Notes: generated by a model from the sequence alone, not told the origin. A DNA stretch of 64,000 nucleotides from Stentor roeselii (GCA_006503475.1 RSEH01000085.1:1-64000), one strand, 5' to 3'. Shown: positions 1 to 11,834, counted from the first letter of the stretch. Translations and numbers: made by a program.

Positions 1-1478
1 ATAAAAAGAAATTAATTAGAATTATTAAGCTATTTTATTTATAGCAATAAAGATTATTATTTTTGTATTTTTTAGTAGAGGTAGCTTAAAAATCTTAATT
101 ATTCTGTTTTGGTCTTTGTCTTATTATTAAATTTTTCATAATTTTTATATGGATGAATTTAATCTTTTATAAAGTAATAATGGGCAGATCCCATATCAAA
201 TGAAAAAAATTCTTATAACACAAAGAAATTTAGTTGAAATAAAGAATATTTTTTCCTCATAGTTTAAAACTATTTATTAATTAATATGAATAATTAAATT
301 ACTATTTCACTAAAGATCTAACCTTTTTCAATAAAATAACTTCAAAAAATTTACCATCTTAAGCATAGCTTCTAATCCGAAACTTAGTTTTAATATTATA
401 TGAAAAAATTCTATTTACTTCAACTCTAGTGCTAAAGTCACAAATGGCATCGATTATATTAATTTTACTAAATCTTTTTTTTTTCATTTACAATATTAAT
501 TTTCATGGATTAAAGACCTAATAAAAAAGTATAATAGCATGCAATTAATTAAAAGCTCAACATGGCTTAACTTTGATTTGTTGTAGTCTACATCACTGCA
601 AGCGCTAAAATAGTTGGTTTTAGCTGGTACAAAAATTAACTATCCTAGTCTATATCAGCAAAACTCTTTTTAACAAGAATTGATTCTTTTTGTATATAAT
701 AAGTGTAGTAAATTTTAAACAAATAAATAAACTTCATATACAGAATATTATACTCTACCAAAAGGTGAGCAAATTTTATGGTCCCGATCTTCTATAAACA
801 GTTAAAATACATCAAATAAGATCATTAGATTAAAGTTTAAACTTTTTATATCATATTTCCTCATAATTACAATTGATTCATTCTGAAAGTTTTCTATAAT
901 ATTGACTTAGAGATATAAGACCAATTTTCTCATATTCCATAACAGAAGGTAATACCAGAGAAGTTATGTGGTGGATTTTATTTAGTGGAGATAAAAATGT
1001 CTGAAACTAGATTGACTAAACGGATTATTCCTGCTTGAATAATCTCAGGGCTTCTAATATTAAATTTATCTTAATTGATCTGAGGAATTTAAAATTGCTT
1101 TAAATTTACTTTAGGAAGTAACAGAATGATTGTTTTAAATTATCTGGGGTAATCAATATAAATTTATTAAAACATGAAATTGATTTACTTGAAGAAGAAT
1201 ATTTTGTGTATTGGTGTCTTAGTCTATACTATTTCGGCATTTATTTTGTAGTCTTTGTATTTCTTGGTATTTCAACTTTTCTAATGTAATTTTAAGGTGA
1301 TCATCTAGCCTAACTAAATAATTAAAATTAAAATGCATAGTAATTCTTTGAAACTACCTTTATACTTCTTGTTTAAGAGTCAAATAAAGAAGCATATTGA
1401 AATTTAAATATAATCTACATTTTTTTAGATTTATTCCATTATTAAATGATATGTTTATTCTACTTTTTTTATATAAAT
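1..1478. other. AT-rich intergenic stretch at window start
   Basis: I see no intact gene here. The sequence is AT-rich with many stops in all frames. The last part (about 1019-1289) holds a coding-like relic listed separately. No telomere repeat is present at base 1. Confidence 0.6.
1019..1289 (+). pseudogene. Coding-like relic, possible membrane protein fragment
   Basis: One forward frame reads as protein-like sequence with a few interruptions. Its last run, 1122-1286, is 55 codons open without a Met start. It contains an acidic stretch followed by a strongly hydrophobic segment (YFGIYFVVFVFLGISTFL), like a transmembrane helix. The run is long for DNA this AT-rich, and its codons look like those of the window's genes. 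It may be the remnant of a membrane protein such as the Cys-rich receptor family next door, but I cannot name the parent. Confidence 0.35.
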
Positions 1479-2231
1479 ATGGATAAAACAACAGGCTATC
1501 CTAATAGAAAAAAGACTCTATACCATGTAACTTCTCCTGAGAATGCAGATAAAATTTTTAAGAGTGGTAGAATGCTCAGGGGTAAAGAAGGAATGTATGG
1601 TCCAGGGATTTATTTCGCGAAATCATTAGAACAATGTCATTATAAATCAAGAGATGATAATAAAGGAGAATTGATAGAAGCAGAAGTTACTCTCGGAGTT
1701 TCTTTAGTACTTAAAGAAGCAAATTGCTCTATAACTTTTACACGTCTTCGTAAAAGAGGATATAATTCTGTAAAAGGTTCCCATTCAAAAAATAGAGAAT
1801 ATGTGGTTTATAATTGGGATCAGGTCAAGATTTTGAATTATTATCGATATAATGAGAATGATTTACAAAAAAGTATTTATGATCTAAGGAAATTATGCTT
1901 GAATAAGAACTGTAGTAAATATTATGTTTATCACTATAAAGACTGCATCGAAGAATCAAAAATCGAAAAAAGGCAAAAGGAAAATGCTATATGCTTAAAT
2001 AGCGGTTCTAAAAAATATAAATCTAAGCACACTGTAGTTCGCCAATTTATTTCATTGAATGAAAATTTCAATATGGTTTATCAATTCCAAGCACATCAAT
2101 ATGAAGATACTGATGAAAGTAGAGAATTTGATATAATACAGCATACTGAAGTAAGAATCAAGAATTATTGTGGTTTTGTGAAATCTTTTTTCAAAAGAAT
2201 AAATATGAATTTCAACTTTTTGGACTTTTAA
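1479..2231 (+). CDS. PARP-like (Gig2-type) ADP-ribosyltransferase-fold protein
   Basis: A 250-residue protein with a small ADP-ribosyltransferase-like fold at its N-terminus. Visible hallmarks are LYHVTS (residues 14-19, NAD-binding His), GMYGPGIYFAKS (about 38-49, with the conserved Tyr) and REYVVYNWDQVKIL near residue 110, where Gig2-like and small PARP-like proteins carry a similar strand. The H-Y pair is present; I cannot confirm a catalytic Glu as third residue, so mono-ADP-ribosylation activity is inference. The C-terminal 120 residues are Lys/Tyr-rich with no domain I know. An in-frame ATG lies at 1446, but I chose 1479 because TATAAAT directly precedes it, as at other genes here, and because the extra 11 residues are low-complexity hydrophobic. 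It stands alone among relics. Confidence 0.7.
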   Translation: MDKTTGYPNRKKTLYHVTSPENADKIFKSGRMLRGKEGMYGPGIYFAKSLEQCHYKSRDDNKGELIEAEVTLGVSLVLKEANCSITFTRLRKRGYNSVKGSHSKNREYVVYNWDQVKILNYYRYNENDLQKSIYDLRKLCLNKNCSKYYVYHYKDCIEESKIEKRQKENAICLNSGSKKYKSKHTVVRQFISLNENFNMVYQFQAHQYEDTDESREFDIIQHTEVRIKNYCGFVKSFFKRINMNFNFLDF

Positions 2232-2342
2232 CTAGATAGTAATTTTAATGAAATTATTTAAAACTAGTTTATTTATGGTTGCTCTTTATTATAGAATAAA
2301 CTTACAATAAATGATTGAACCATAGCCTATTATACTTTTAAA

Positions 2343-2581
2343 TGTTTTTACGATCGAGGCGATTGCCATTTTAATTCAATTTTTCAAGCGCTCACTGAAA
2401 ACTCGATATCGAGTTGCTTGCCTTGCACCATTACTTTCCCATGCTCTTTGAAGGCCTCAGAGAAGTCAAAGAGCATTACAAGTTCATCGCTGACAGAACT
2501 ATCGATAAAATACTAATAGATGTTCTCATTAAGTGCTTCCTGTCCTACCGCAACTCATTATTCCAGTCAAACTCGCCTTGA
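2343..2581 (+). pseudogene. Coding-like relic, unrecognised
   Basis: GC content rises and open runs with gene-like codons appear in two adjacent frames. The better run, 2399-2578, is 60 codons ending in TGA and includes MLFEGLREVKEHYKFIADR. The change of frame and lack of a usable start suggest a decayed host gene fragment. I do not recognise the parent family. Confidence 0.4.
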
Positions 2582-2701
2582 CTATCAAGATTCACGCTGT
2601 TATAATTATTTTGAAAAATTACAGAAAATTATGAGCATGAAAGTTCAGAGAAATAAAGAGTAATGCATGTTTAAATTTTAATAAATTATTATTACTACTA
2701 T

Positions 2702-3105
2702 ATGAAGCTATTTGATGCCTTATCATTGAAATAGATTATCAAAACAAAAAGAGTTTATTGTTTTATATTCGGAAGAAATAATCAAGATTATGCTATTGAT
2801 CTTATAAAAAAAATGTATCAATGTGATCATAAAACAAATAAAGAAGACCAATCAAAAGATTTCCAAATTAAATTCTTTCTAGGTTTTAATCAGTTTAATA
2901 TATGATTACAAAAATTATCAAAAGTGCTTATAAATCATGTTTTATAAATGCTACGAAATGATAAATTATCCACTATGCGGAAAATCAAAAATTAAAACAA
3001 AGTTAATGATTAAGTATATTTATGAAAGTTTTCAATTAATTGATAGAGAAAATTGTTTATAATTAAGATTAATTATCAGCATCGATATCAGTAAAATATT
3101 TTAGT
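2702..3105 (+). pseudogene. Coding-like relic, unrecognised
   Basis: From the ATG at 2702 a frame runs 67 codons to a TGA with one internal stop. It includes TKRVYCFIFGRNNQDYAIDL. A second run in another frame follows to about 3105. Amino-acid composition and purine-first codons look coding. No family recognised. Confidence 0.4.
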
Positions 3106-3433
3106 AATGAGTTATTGTGTCTGAATCGTGGTTAAATTAATGATAGGAGAGATGTTTAGTATTTCAATCATGCATCAAGTAGTTCTTCAACACTTTCATA
3201 TTGCAGAATGTTATCATTAACATAAATGCTACAAGACTAAACCAGTTTGAAGACATCTTTTAATTTAAGAAGTTGGTTTGAGCCAAAAAAACTTAATTGC
3301 AAGGATCTCATCAAGGGCTGGCTACCGACTTAGCACTACCCTGAATATCAGATATCATTCTCCAAGAATATCCAACATTCCTTATGCAATTCAAATTATT
3401 CTCTAAATTAACCTAAATTATCCTTTATCTAGC

Positions 3434-6400
3434 TTAAGCACTCCTTTGCTCAGCATATTCACGGCTCACACTGATGTTTTGAGTTGAGTCAATCTCAGCA
3501 GCTCTTTGAACAAAAACCAAAGACCTAACCTTTTCTAATTTCCGATACAAGTAACCCAACTGCTTGATCAAATTATAAATACTAATCAAAAGCTGCACAC
3601 ATATAGCAGCGAATATAGTGTAAATACTCAAAGACTCAGCATAATTAATTCCTTTCTCATCTTTAAACAGTACAAAATATCCAGAACTGATGAATACGAT
3701 ACTAACGCACATTTCACTCGAAACAATTGCAATAAATGAAGTGGTATCCTTTAATGGTCTGTAATACAAAAGAAATCCGAGAACAATTAAAGAAGAGGCA
3801 CTGTTCAAACTGACTTGAGCAAATGGAAAATCTACTAAAAATACCTGAACCAATATATATTCTAGTCTTCTTAATAAATAAAGCGGATAATACAAAGTAC
3901 TCATAAAACCTTTATCATTCTTGAACTCGTTGATTAAAGTGCCAAGCTTTATCTTAAAACTAGGATTTTCAAACTTGGTCTGGTTTATTTTCATAATAAC
4001 GAAAAAGAAAAAAGGCGAAAACACGAATAAGGCCTAAATAAATTTTACTCCGAATATAATTGAAAGGCACTTATTGGTGTAACCACAAGAGAACTTAAGA
4101 ATAGTCTACTTGTCACTTACAGACTTCAGTTGAATTATTGAGAATAATCCAAATTCGAGATAGCTTTGGATCCAAAAGCGCAAAAGTAGGTTGTATCGGT
4201 ATTTGGATTTCATAAAAGTGATCTTTTCTGATTTTATTGGAAGTCTGGTTATTAGCAAGAAAATTATTAATAAAAATGTTGAAATGACTAGCAATGTGAA
4301 CATTGGTCCAGTGTTTATCAGTAGTACAGATGATTTGATCCCATATTTATAAGCATTTTCATAAGGAGTTGAGGTACAATTAGGACTGAAAATAAAAGCA
4401 AACAAGTTAGGAATCAAATTGTATTCAATGAATGAATAAGAAACTTTTTTCATTTTTTCGGGATATGGAACAGAATTCAATGGCATGAAAATTATCAGTT
4501 GGATTGTACTTAGTAATGACCATAGTGCTGTTGGGTTTGAAACCATCGATGAGCCAATGCTAGCAGACACCCCAATTTTAACAAAGGTTCCAGTATCAAT
4601 TCCAATGATAGAAGCTTCTTCAGACTCAGCCAAAGGATTGAGATATCCTTTAAACGTATATTGAGACAATCTTGCCTTATATTTACTGAAAATTTTCGTT
4701 TTTATTGTCAAAATAATCTCCCTTTTATTCCCACTAAATAGTTCAATTTTAGGATTTAATATAAAATGAGTCAAGTTTTTCTCATAAAAAGACACTTTAA
4801 TAGTAGAATTTTCAAATAAAACTATTAACTGACTTAAACTCAAGTTTTTCTCAAGAGACTCATTAAAAATCAAGACAACTCGATTTGTCTTTAAAACTGT
4901 CAAATTTGCGTGAAAAAATTGATCAATACAAAACGAATTTTCATCTCGATAACCTTTTTCACAGTAGCACTGATGATCATCCAAAACACTATTTACAATG
5001 CAAGCAGTACAAAAAAAATCTTCATTACATTCTTTACAGAGACTTGGGCAATTTTGGCAGAGTCCTTTAAAGTTTGTTTGGTTTTTCCAGCATAAATTAA
5101 CGCATTGCTTTTCACTATTCAGTTCTCCATTCTTACATTTTATACATCTTTTTTCATCTTCACAAACTTCACAATCTTCATGGCAAGCTTTGCATGATTT
5201 CAAGTGGTTTAGTTGTGAGTTATTCCAATATCCAGTCAAGCACTTGCATCCTATCTGATCAGGAAGAGCGAAATTGCTTATGCATGACAAACACTTATGG
5301 CTTTCTATGCAAGATTTACAGTCCGAGTGGCAAGCTGAGCATGCTTGCACTTCATCTAAACTCCCGTTAAGCCAAAAGCCTTCTTTACAGTAACAGGATT
5401 TTTGATTAATCTCAGTATTTTCTGAAATGCACTCGAAGCACTTTGAACTGCTGCAGTTGAGACACCCGAATTCGCAAGGGAAACATTCAAAGCTGCCTTG
5501 ATTCATAAAAAACCCGATTCTGCAGAAGCACTCATGCTGTAAAGGAAAAGAGTTTGTATCAAGACATTCTTCACATAGGTTTTCGTTACATTTGGCACAT
5601 CCAAACGAGCATTTAGTGCAATTTTCAATTGTAAGGTTTCCGAAATACCCATCTTCACAAACACAGGACCCACCATTAACAACACTATGTGAATCATAAC
5701 ATTCAAAACAATTTTCAATGTCTGTGCAATTTGAACAACCGACTCCACATAAAATGCAGTTCAGTTCATCATCCATAAAAAAGCCTTCCAAACAATTGCA
5801 AGTTCCTCCTTCAATAACTCCATTAGGATCTTTGCACTCAAAACACTCAGTCATTGATGAACAATTCATGCATGTTAAATCACAAGCAGAGCATGAAATA
5901 GAAGAATCTCCGAAGAAACCTAAATCGCAATAACAGTCTCCATCTACTGCAGAGGCGTTAGAGACTTTGCATTCTACACAATTGGAAGCTGAAAGACATT
6001 GACTACAAGATGGGTTGCATTGTGTACAAGTCACTCCATCTCCGAAATAACCTTCTGAGCAAGTGCAGATACCGTCTTTTATTTCTGATTTTGAGTTCGA
6101 ACATGATGAGCAAGAGTTATAACCTGTGCATACTTCACAACCTAATCGACATGATTGACAATTAGGGGCTGTTCCATAGTATTTTACTTTACAAAGACAA
6201 TTTAACCCACTTATGTATGAGTTTGAGTCAGTGCATGTGCTGCATATCGTTGACGAACAGCTTGAGCAGCCTGTTCCACATGAAGCACAATTATCCGAAT
6301 TCTCAAAATTTCCTTTACTGTAGTACCCTTGATTGCAAAAGCATGACCCTGATGAGTAAGCTGCATTACTTGCATAGCACGAAGTACAAGTCAAATGGTT

Positions 6401-7369
6401 GCAAGTTTGGCAAATGTTGGAGCAACACTGGCCACTTCTCAAAACATAAGGAGTTTCACATGTGCAGGTAACTTCGGTATCAGGCTCATTGGTAATTGAA
6501 CTTGAGACTGCCTTTGTAAAGCATTTGTGAGATGTTTGGTTATAACTGCAGAATGTGTTTGCAGAAGAGCAAGTTAAAGTAACTGTCTTAGTGCAACTTC
6601 CTGTTGTACAACTGACTCCAAAACTATTTTTAGAACTATCACTGTTTGTGGAAAGACAGCCTTCTCCGAGATTTGGATCTTTGAATGCACAGGTACAAGA
6701 TGAACAAGAACTATCTCCTAGTAAACAGTTTGACGATCCGCTTGTGTTTATAAACGATGAAAAGTTTATAACTTCATTCAAAATCACAAAGTTCCAAAGA
6801 AAGCATGGCAAGACTTGCCAGCCCTGCTTCGGACCAAAACCTGCATCATAGGCGCCACTTTGTGAATAAGCATTTGAAACAGTTAAACAGACTTGGCCAT
6901 TTATATATCCTTTGAAAACATTTGCAGAAAAAACTAGAGTAAGTAAAACCCAATTGTCTAAATGAATATTACCATAAGGAAAGCAACCATCATTCCCAGT
7001 ATTATCACCAGAATTGATATACAACCTAAACGAATCCCCAGCCCTATATCTTCCAAAAGAAAATCCAGATGAGCCACTCATGCTATAAAAGACTGTAAAG
7101 TAAGAATCAGGAGTAATTAACCAAGCAGATGCGCTAAAAGTTGAAGGCATATAATCCAGATTATGTATCTTCAGATGACTATTAGAACTTTGAAAGTAGA
7201 TTCCTCTATCAGTGCTCTTCACTGTTGAATGCCCAGAAAGTCCACCGTTTTCACCATATCTACCGTTCAGAGAATAATCAAAGAAGTAGCTTCCGTAATC
7301 ACGGTTGAAACGATACTCGAGCCATTTAGAACTCAAAACAAGAATAAACTTCAACAAAATACCTTTCAT
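3434..7369 (-). CDS. Cys-rich receptor-like multipass membrane protein (2 introns)
   Basis: A 1301-residue surface protein after removal of two 15-nt introns (4106-4120 and 4034-4048). It opens with a signal-peptide-like MKGILLKFILVL. About 200 residues of laminin-G/concanavalin-like sequence follow. Then comes a long Cys-rich array (about residues 215-840) of repeated CxxCxxC and CxCxxGF/GY units like furin or growth-factor-receptor Cys-rich repeats. A non-Cys domain and several hydrophobic helices (about 950-1250) complete the protein. Splicing restores the last part of the membrane domain, which otherwise appears as a separate frame at 3434-4024. This architecture is a large family in ciliates, usually of unknown ligand. 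It probably sits in the plasma or alveolar membrane. The start ATG follows ATATAA. Confidence 0.8.
4034..4048 (-). other. 15-nt intron 2 of the Cys-rich receptor gene
   Basis: Minus strand gtaaaatttatttag, A at position 10. Its removal avoids an in-frame TAG and joins two open frames in phase. Confidence 0.85.
4106..4120 (-). other. 15-nt intron 1 of the Cys-rich receptor gene
   Basis: Minus strand gtaagtgacaagtag, A at position 10. Its removal avoids an in-frame TAG. Confidence 0.85.
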
Positions 7370-10348
7370 TTATATCCAATCGAAAGCTGGCAGGAGTTAG
7401 AAGCAACAAGTTTACCTTAACCTAGATTAAATAAGTTTTTTGTTGTCAACTAGTTTAAGGATTAAGATATGAGTGTTGGAGATTTTAAATTCTTTCATAT
7501 GAAATCAAGAGATAAAAAAAGACTTTATTTAGAGAAGTGAATTCCTTCAGGAAAAAGTCTTTACTTTGAAATTTTTTGCTTTTTGAGCTTGACTCAGATA
7601 TTTAAATTTCGATTTCATATTGAAATCAGAATGGCATGTATAAGAATTTTATTATTCTAATGAAATTATAGTAAGAAGATGGTTAAGGTGAAAATTTATA
7701 CTTAGAACTATTTAAAAACTTGAAAATAATTTAACATTATCGATGATCTTACTGTGCTTTGAATTTATTTCAAATGGAAAACTGTTTCCTTTAATTACAC
7801 CAAGATTAACAATTTAAATACTAAATAGATCTTTCTAAGATTTTATATATCATTTTCAAAGAATTTTCTTGAGGATTCATGCAAATAATTATTACAGTGC
7901 AGCGGTCATAAAATTAGATGTATTATTATGAGCAAGTGCAAGCAAAAATGACAAAAAAAGTGATAACCAAAATAAGGAGCTTAGTATAATATCACTAAAA
8001 TCAGTAAAAAATTCATCAACTGAAGCGAAAAACAATTGAAATAATCCTATAAACTATCTCTACCCGATGATTCAGTTATAAAGGGATTAAAGATAATCTT
8101 GATGACGGGTTAGTCCTGAAAGCTGAAGTGAAAAGCATTGAGCAAGGCCTTGTAAAGTGCCAAGACTCAATATCCTAAGACGACACTCCTTTCTATCAAA
8201 AGTGAATAAGCTTTCTTTACTGATGGGCAGCGAAGATGGTCTAACAGTTGAGTATTCTCTGTGTTTTCTATTGATCCCTGAAGAAAATTACTGGGAATTG
8301 TCAATTCCTGTCAGTTAAATTCCTTCATAGATCTAAACATCATTGGTTTTTTTCTAAACCTGCTGATCAATCTCTTTTCATGATTACTTACCACTCATCG
8401 AATGCTGAGCTTTCATTATTTTAATCACCTAATTCTCTTGAGTTATCAGCATCAAGTCAGGTGACTTAAATCTCTCATCTTCGTTTTGGTTCAAGTTCTC
8501 TGATTTCTTCGAATACTTCAATTTTACTTCAGAAATTAAATTCCTACCTCAAAGCCTTGACTCTCATTCCTTTCCCTCAGAAGGAGTTAAACTAGAAGAA
8601 AGTCAGGGCACAAGCTAATATTTACTTTTTTAGACTGAAGTGGTTCGATAGAAATCAAACCAATTCAACTGCAGTTCAATCAGTATCATTTTCTTGCAAA
8701 TTCTTCCGAATAGCTACTATTTTAAGATTGTTACCTTAGGAAGTTCCTTTGATATCATGTTTAAGACATCTGCAAATCTTTCATAATTAACTCGCAAAAG
8801 CATTATCAGAACTTGAAAATTTTTAAGCAGATGTAATCGGCACTGATATTTATTCACCTTAAAAAAAGGTCTGAAGGAGCCTCTAAACAAGAAATACCCA
8901 AGGTGAATTTTTTTGATAACTGATGAGAAGTTGATAATCGAAGAGTTGCTATTGATTTACTTAAGAAGAATCAAGGAAATATTATAGTTTACGGCTTTGG
9001 TATCAAAGAATCTGCTGATAAAACCCTCTCAAGAAAATCTGCGAAGGGAGGAAATGCTTAGTTTTGAAATCACCATGACAAATCTCGACTATTGCTATAC
9101 GAGCCTTGAACGGCTTTATTATTCCTGAAAGTGGCCTATTGGTTTTAGCCTATACATTTATAGAAAAATTGGGATGGAGAAAGATTTCGCAGCATGTCAG
9201 GCTAGATAGTCTTCTAGAAAAAGTTTGCAGATCAGTTATTTGATAACTATTTCAGAGAAATACAAAATATTGAGGTCTTTAACTTCATGTAATTCCTGGA
9301 AACTGTCTTGCAATTGTGGCCTGCTGAAAAATTCAAGGGGCTTGTGAATCATGCTGAGATTAATAAAGCTGAAATTATTTCTCTTTCAATAAATTTTTAA
9401 TTTATTTAAGTTTATTGTAAGTTTATTTGTTCCGTTTTTGTTAAACAGAACTCTGAGCCTGTGATTGGATAAATAACATCAGGAATAATTCAGAAAAAAG
9501 TAGCAAGTATTTAAGAGATGTGGATTTTGAAGATATAGAATGAGTTAAGCCTATCTTTTGCCAAATCAATTGGTTTCGAGAAAATCAGATCAAGAAACGA
9601 AGTTATAGTAGATCACCTAGGCCTGAATAGGATCCAATCAAATTGAAAGTCTATAAAATAATGGTAAAAGGAATTATTTTTAAGGATTTTGGAGATAAAA
9701 CGATTTTGCAAATATATTTTCTTCACTTATCAAAGCGCCTTATACATACTCATATGTGATAATAAAGAAAATGTGATATTCAAATTTTTATCCTCGGATT
9801 TCTTCAAAAGATATGCCAAGAAGTTCAAGAAGAATAGACCTTAATTGAACGAAAAGTTTGAAGAGGATAAAGAAAAAATGTGGGACTCAACTCGGTTTCT
9901 CTCTCTTTTGATGATTATTCACCGTCTTTATTTATTAGTTAGGAAGATATATTTAAATAAGCTATAATTGTGATAAGGTATCATATTAATCTAATATAAT
10001 TAGATTGAAGCTTATACTTCGTGTCGAATAATTGGTATGATTTATTCTATTATAAATTTAGAGTAGTGGAATCCTTCAACTATTTATGATTCACAAAGTT
10101 TCTTATGTTATATAATATACTTTTTTATGTTAGGCTTTGTTCATCCTAGCCAAATCAGCATTTTTAGGTTTGAAATAAAACAATCTCTTATTTAAAAAGC
10201 AACACCAATACTAAAAGATTGAGTATTACAATATTTTCTAATTAAATCAATTGGTTTATCATTTATAGTAATAGAGAAAACATCACTAATAATAAAATAT
10301 ACCTGCTACTGAATTCGGAAAAATACTATCCCATCCATTTTATAAAAA
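7370..10348. other. 3-kb stretch without intact genes
   Basis: No intact gene. From 7370 to about 8050 it is AT-rich with nothing recognised. From about 8050 to 9950 it looks coding but interrupted (listed separately). The last 400 nt are AT-rich. Confidence 0.5.
8050..9950 (+). pseudogene. Long interrupted coding-like region, unrecognised
   Basis: Base composition is closer to genes than to spacers. Gene-like open runs appear successively in different forward frames: around 8060-8180 (with NLDDGLVLKAEVKSIEQGL), 8365-8900, 8940-9060 (with RRVAIDLLKKNQGNIIVYGF), 9060-9400 and 9660-9955. They are broken by several stops of all three types and by at least three frame changes. One part keeps a single frame over roughly 400 nt despite several stops. 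I infer one or more decayed genes. A transposase origin is possible, but I see no catalytic signature or terminal repeats. Confidence 0.45.
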
Positions 10349-11200
10349 ATGAACGCTGAAATTCTCCGAAGTCAATCAAAAGAATCTTCTCTGCCACCTC
10401 AAAACTCTCCCAGTGTCACCTACGTACTTAACTACGTAAACACGTCAATCAAAGTAGTTAACAGTTTAAATCTAAGCGTAGAGCAAGGATTGTGTTTCAT
10501 TTGCTTGAAATCACTGAGAAGTTCATTTATGAAGATCAAGAAACAAAAGAAAAAGTGTTACTACTGCAGTCGAAGTGTTTGCTCATCTTGTGCAGGCATC
10601 AAGATGATTCCCAAGTTCGAAACAAAAAGATTTCGTATCTGTGTAGCTTGTTTCAACATCACTGTAGGAAAGTACTTCAGGCAGTTAACCTTGGCAAAGT
10701 CTATCAAAACTTTCGTTGATGAGGAAGAACTTGAGAGGGAGCAAGACTTAAAGAAAATCTTGGAATTGAAGGAAAAGGTCAGAGCTAAAGAAAGGGATGT
10801 TAAGAAAAAAGCTGAGGAAATCGAAGAAATTAAAGATAAAATCAGGGATTATGAACAATTTAATCAGCAAGTTACTGGAAGGGACCTCGAAAGTAATAAA
10901 AATACTTTCGCTAAGCTTTCTCAGGAGATGAAAATGTTGGAGGAAGAGGAAGTCGCAAAAACTTCTAGTTTGGATTTGTTTAAAAGAAAAGTTTCGGAAA
11001 ATGAAAGCTTTTTGAAATGTATTGAAAGCCAGAAAGAAGCACCGCTTGAGGAGATTCATGGAGGTGATTCAGAAGTTTTAAATTTACTTCGTGATCAGGC
11101 ACATTATTTGAGGAATATGAAAAGAGTTTATCAAAGCAATTCAGAAAATTTGATACTCAAACCAGAAAATAATGATGATAACTCATGTTTAGTCTTCTAA
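10349..11200 (+). CDS. FYVE-like zinc-finger coiled-coil protein
   Basis: A 283-residue protein. Four Cys pairs lie at residues 49/52, 70/73, 78/81 and 98/101, with the spacing of a FYVE or FYVE-related (rabphilin/RIM-type) double zinc finger. KKKCYYC takes the place of the classic RKHHCR patch, so PI3P binding is less certain than for canonical FYVE domains. Residues about 120-255 are a charged coiled coil (LKEKVRAKERDVKKKAEEIE and onward). A membrane-trafficking adaptor on endosomes is the likely role, inferred from the domain. The ATG follows TTTATAAAAA. The gene stands alone, with relics upstream and a PLAC8 gene converging from the other side. Confidence 0.7.
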   Translation: MNAEILRSQSKESSLPPQNSPSVTYVLNYVNTSIKVVNSLNLSVEQGLCFICLKSLRSSFMKIKKQKKKCYYCSRSVCSSCAGIKMIPKFETKRFRICVACFNITVGKYFRQLTLAKSIKTFVDEEELEREQDLKKILELKEKVRAKERDVKKKAEEIEEIKDKIRDYEQFNQQVTGRDLESNKNTFAKLSQEMKMLEEEEVAKTSSLDLFKRKVSENESFLKCIESQKEAPLEEIHGGDSEVLNLLRDQAHYLRNMKRVYQSNSENLILKPENNDDNSCLVF

Positions 11201-11489
11201 AAACGATAATTATAGATATATGATTTCTATTTCATCTACCAAAGCATCAATAATTTATTTAAACATAAAGATGAAATTTATCTGCTATATTCAGCTAATC
11301 GAAATCAAATTACTCAGCTAATAATATTAATCTTGCTAAATATATCAGTTAAATTGATTAAAGTAATTAAGAGAGCCCTACTGATAACAATATTTTTTAA
11401 TAAAACCATGACTTCGGCATTGAATTTTTGTTAAATTTTAATTTTTCATCCAACTTATATATGATTATCATTATAATCAAGAAATTATC

Positions 11490-11834
11490 CTAATATTCTA
11501 CTAAACTCTTATTTTTGGCATGTTCACTCTGCCTCCTCGTGACTTCTTTGTATTCTTGGCAAGTTGCACAAAAGCAGCAAACATAGGAAATTATAAAGTC
11601 ACTGCAGTGAGATGACTTCATTCCCATATTTTTTCTGATAGTTGCTCGATTGATACACATTCCTATATGGAAAAATGGAATACATACAGCTATCATCAGA
11701 GGAACCACCCAAGATTTGTTAGGGGCTGATTTTGAAACAGCTGATGCTTGAAGACAGACAGGAAAGAATAACCCAAGGCAGCAAATTTCGCAGTCATCAT
11801 AGCATCCGAAGAGTCTTTCATAAAAGTCTGACAT
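11490..11834 (-). CDS. PLAC8 family Cys-rich protein
   Basis: A 114-residue protein. CEICCLGLFFPVCLQA near residue 16, a central hydrophobic stretch (VVPLMIAVCIPFFHIGMCI), and a C-terminal Cys cluster with R..IRKNMGMK, CCFCATCQEYKEV match PLAC8/Cys-rich small membrane proteins. Known relatives act in metal handling, calcium flux or size control. No specific role can be read here. The length is typical of the family and the protein looks complete. The ATG follows TTATAAAA. The TAG stop faces the FYVE-like gene 289 nt away (convergent). Confidence 0.8.
   Translation of the reverse strand: MSDFYERLFGCYDDCEICCLGLFFPVCLQASAVSKSAPNKSWVVPLMIAVCIPFFHIGMCINRATIRKNMGMKSSHCSDFIISYVCCFCATCQEYKEVTRRQSEHAKNKSLVEY

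Larger units (their letters stand above)
2232..3433. other. Gene-free stretch with coding-like relics
   Basis: No intact gene. Two coding-like zones on the plus strand (about 2343-2581 and 2702-3105) are listed separately. The remainder is AT-rich with nothing I recognise. Confidence 0.5.

Noticed and set aside
3434-4024. A separate 196-residue membrane protein gene
   Set aside because: It is joined in phase to the upstream Cys-rich gene by two 15-nt introns and completes its membrane domain.
8640-8700. Possible tRNA T-arm (ggttcgatagaaatcaaacc)
   Set aside because: There is no acceptor stem, D-arm or anticodon arm at proper spacing, and the stretch is within the coding-like relic.
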